DNA of 5,508 nt from Microcaldota archaeon (GTDB taxonomy: Archaea > Micrarchaeota > Micrarchaeia > Micrarchaeales > CABMGC01): NCBI GenBank assembly GCA_021791075.1, contig JAJYXH010000023.1, positions 2,834 through 8,341 on the forward strand. The letters are read 5' to 3'. The stretch's first letter is position 1, and each line of letters starts with the position of its first letter. Of this stretch, positions 5,211 to 5,508 are shown in pieces. The translations under genes and the position numbers were made by a program. The notes beneath the pieces were generated by a model that was not told the origin of the DNA, made no database searches, and saw only the letters and a program-made list of their open reading frames with translations.

Positions 5211-5508
5211 ATGAATCCACAAACCCGATCAGCAGGTCGTGAGCGAAGCTTCACAACCATGAGAGCGTTGCCGTCAACTCCAGGATTCCTGATAATAGAT
5301 AAGATCTACACGGCCAAGGAACTTCTGAGAGATGGGAGGACCTTACATGAGGAAGGACGGCATACCTCCGCTAAGAATGCATTTGAGATGGCTCTGGAGT
5401 GCCTCTCAAGGGCCGACGATTATCTCAAGATGACTGCGAACCTGCCATCACGGAATATTGACCAGCAGGAGATAACCCGGCTTAGACGTGAGCTGCTGAG
5501 CGGAATCC
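5211..5508 (+). CDS. Unrecognised helical, TPR-like protein (3' end outside window)
   Basis: ATG at 5211 follows GGTGAT, and the frame stays open to the window edge (99 complete codons). The first ~25 residues are polar and Pro/Arg-containing (MNPQTRSAGRERSF...), probably disordered. From ~29 two amphipathic helices follow: ~29-48 (KIYTAKELLRDGRTLHEEG) and ~51-74 (TSAKNAFEMALECLSRADDY). This resembles a TPR or MIT helical pair: Ala and Leu at regular spacing, an L-x-x-x-G-x-x-x-x-x-x-G turn region and an A-x-x-x-F-x-x-A-L pattern. A further charged helix starts near 82 (DQQEITRLRRELL). No signal peptide or membrane helix is visible, so it is likely cytosolic and a protein-protein interaction role is plausible. 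It has its own promoter and is divergent from the presenilin-like gene. I do not recognise the family, and the rest of the protein may define it. Confidence 0.75.
   Translation, partial: MNPQTRSAGRERSFTTMRALPSTPGFLIIDKIYTAKELLRDGRTLHEEGRHTSAKNAFEMALECLSRADDYLKMTANLPSRNIDQQEITRLRRELLSGI

Overview
The window looks archaeal. Both complete upstream regions carry BRE/TATA-type promoters (GAAAGC followed by TTTATAAA or TTTAAAAG). Start codons follow GGTGA- or GGAGG-type ribosome binding sites. Arg is mostly AGG/AGA and Ile is very often ATA. One gene is a presenilin/signal-peptide-peptidase homologue of the archaeal type, and the large gene is a repeat-rich surface protein with a C-terminal membrane anchor and an oligo-Arg end. 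Proteins of this style are common in DPANN (Micrarchaeota/ARMAN-like) and some Thermoplasmata-associated archaea. The lineage is an inference that the sequence cannot settle.

Layout: (1) Positions 1-3500 (+) hold the 3' part of a giant secreted protein. It has a run of about eight and a half Ig/PKD-like beta-sandwich repeats, a pure 12-Gly hinge, a C-terminal ectodomain with two cysteine pairs, one membrane helix and six arginines. (2) Positions 3501-3580 carry a strong composite stem-loop followed by a GGAGG site. (3) Positions 3581-3697 (+) encode a 38-residue single-helix membrane protein with a very basic tail, which a length-filtered gene caller would miss. (4) Positions 3753-4949 (-) encode an intramembrane aspartyl protease of the presenilin/SPP family, convergent with the surface-protein unit. 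It shows YD, GEGD and PAIP motifs, apparently ten membrane helices and a basic cytosolic tail. (5) Positions 4950-5210 form a divergent promoter region with a near-palindromic TATA box, a matching promoter on the other strand, short repeated motifs and a T-run in the leader. (6) Positions 5211-5508 (+) are the start of an unrecognised helical, TPR-like protein that runs out of the window.

How they may work together: the surface protein and the small membrane protein are co-oriented and probably co-transcribed. They share an architecture of one hydrophobic helix followed by a basic cytosolic end. The neighbouring gene is a protease family that cuts single-pass helices inside the membrane. A substrate-protease relationship is an attractive but untested inference, because the genes are convergent and not in one operon.
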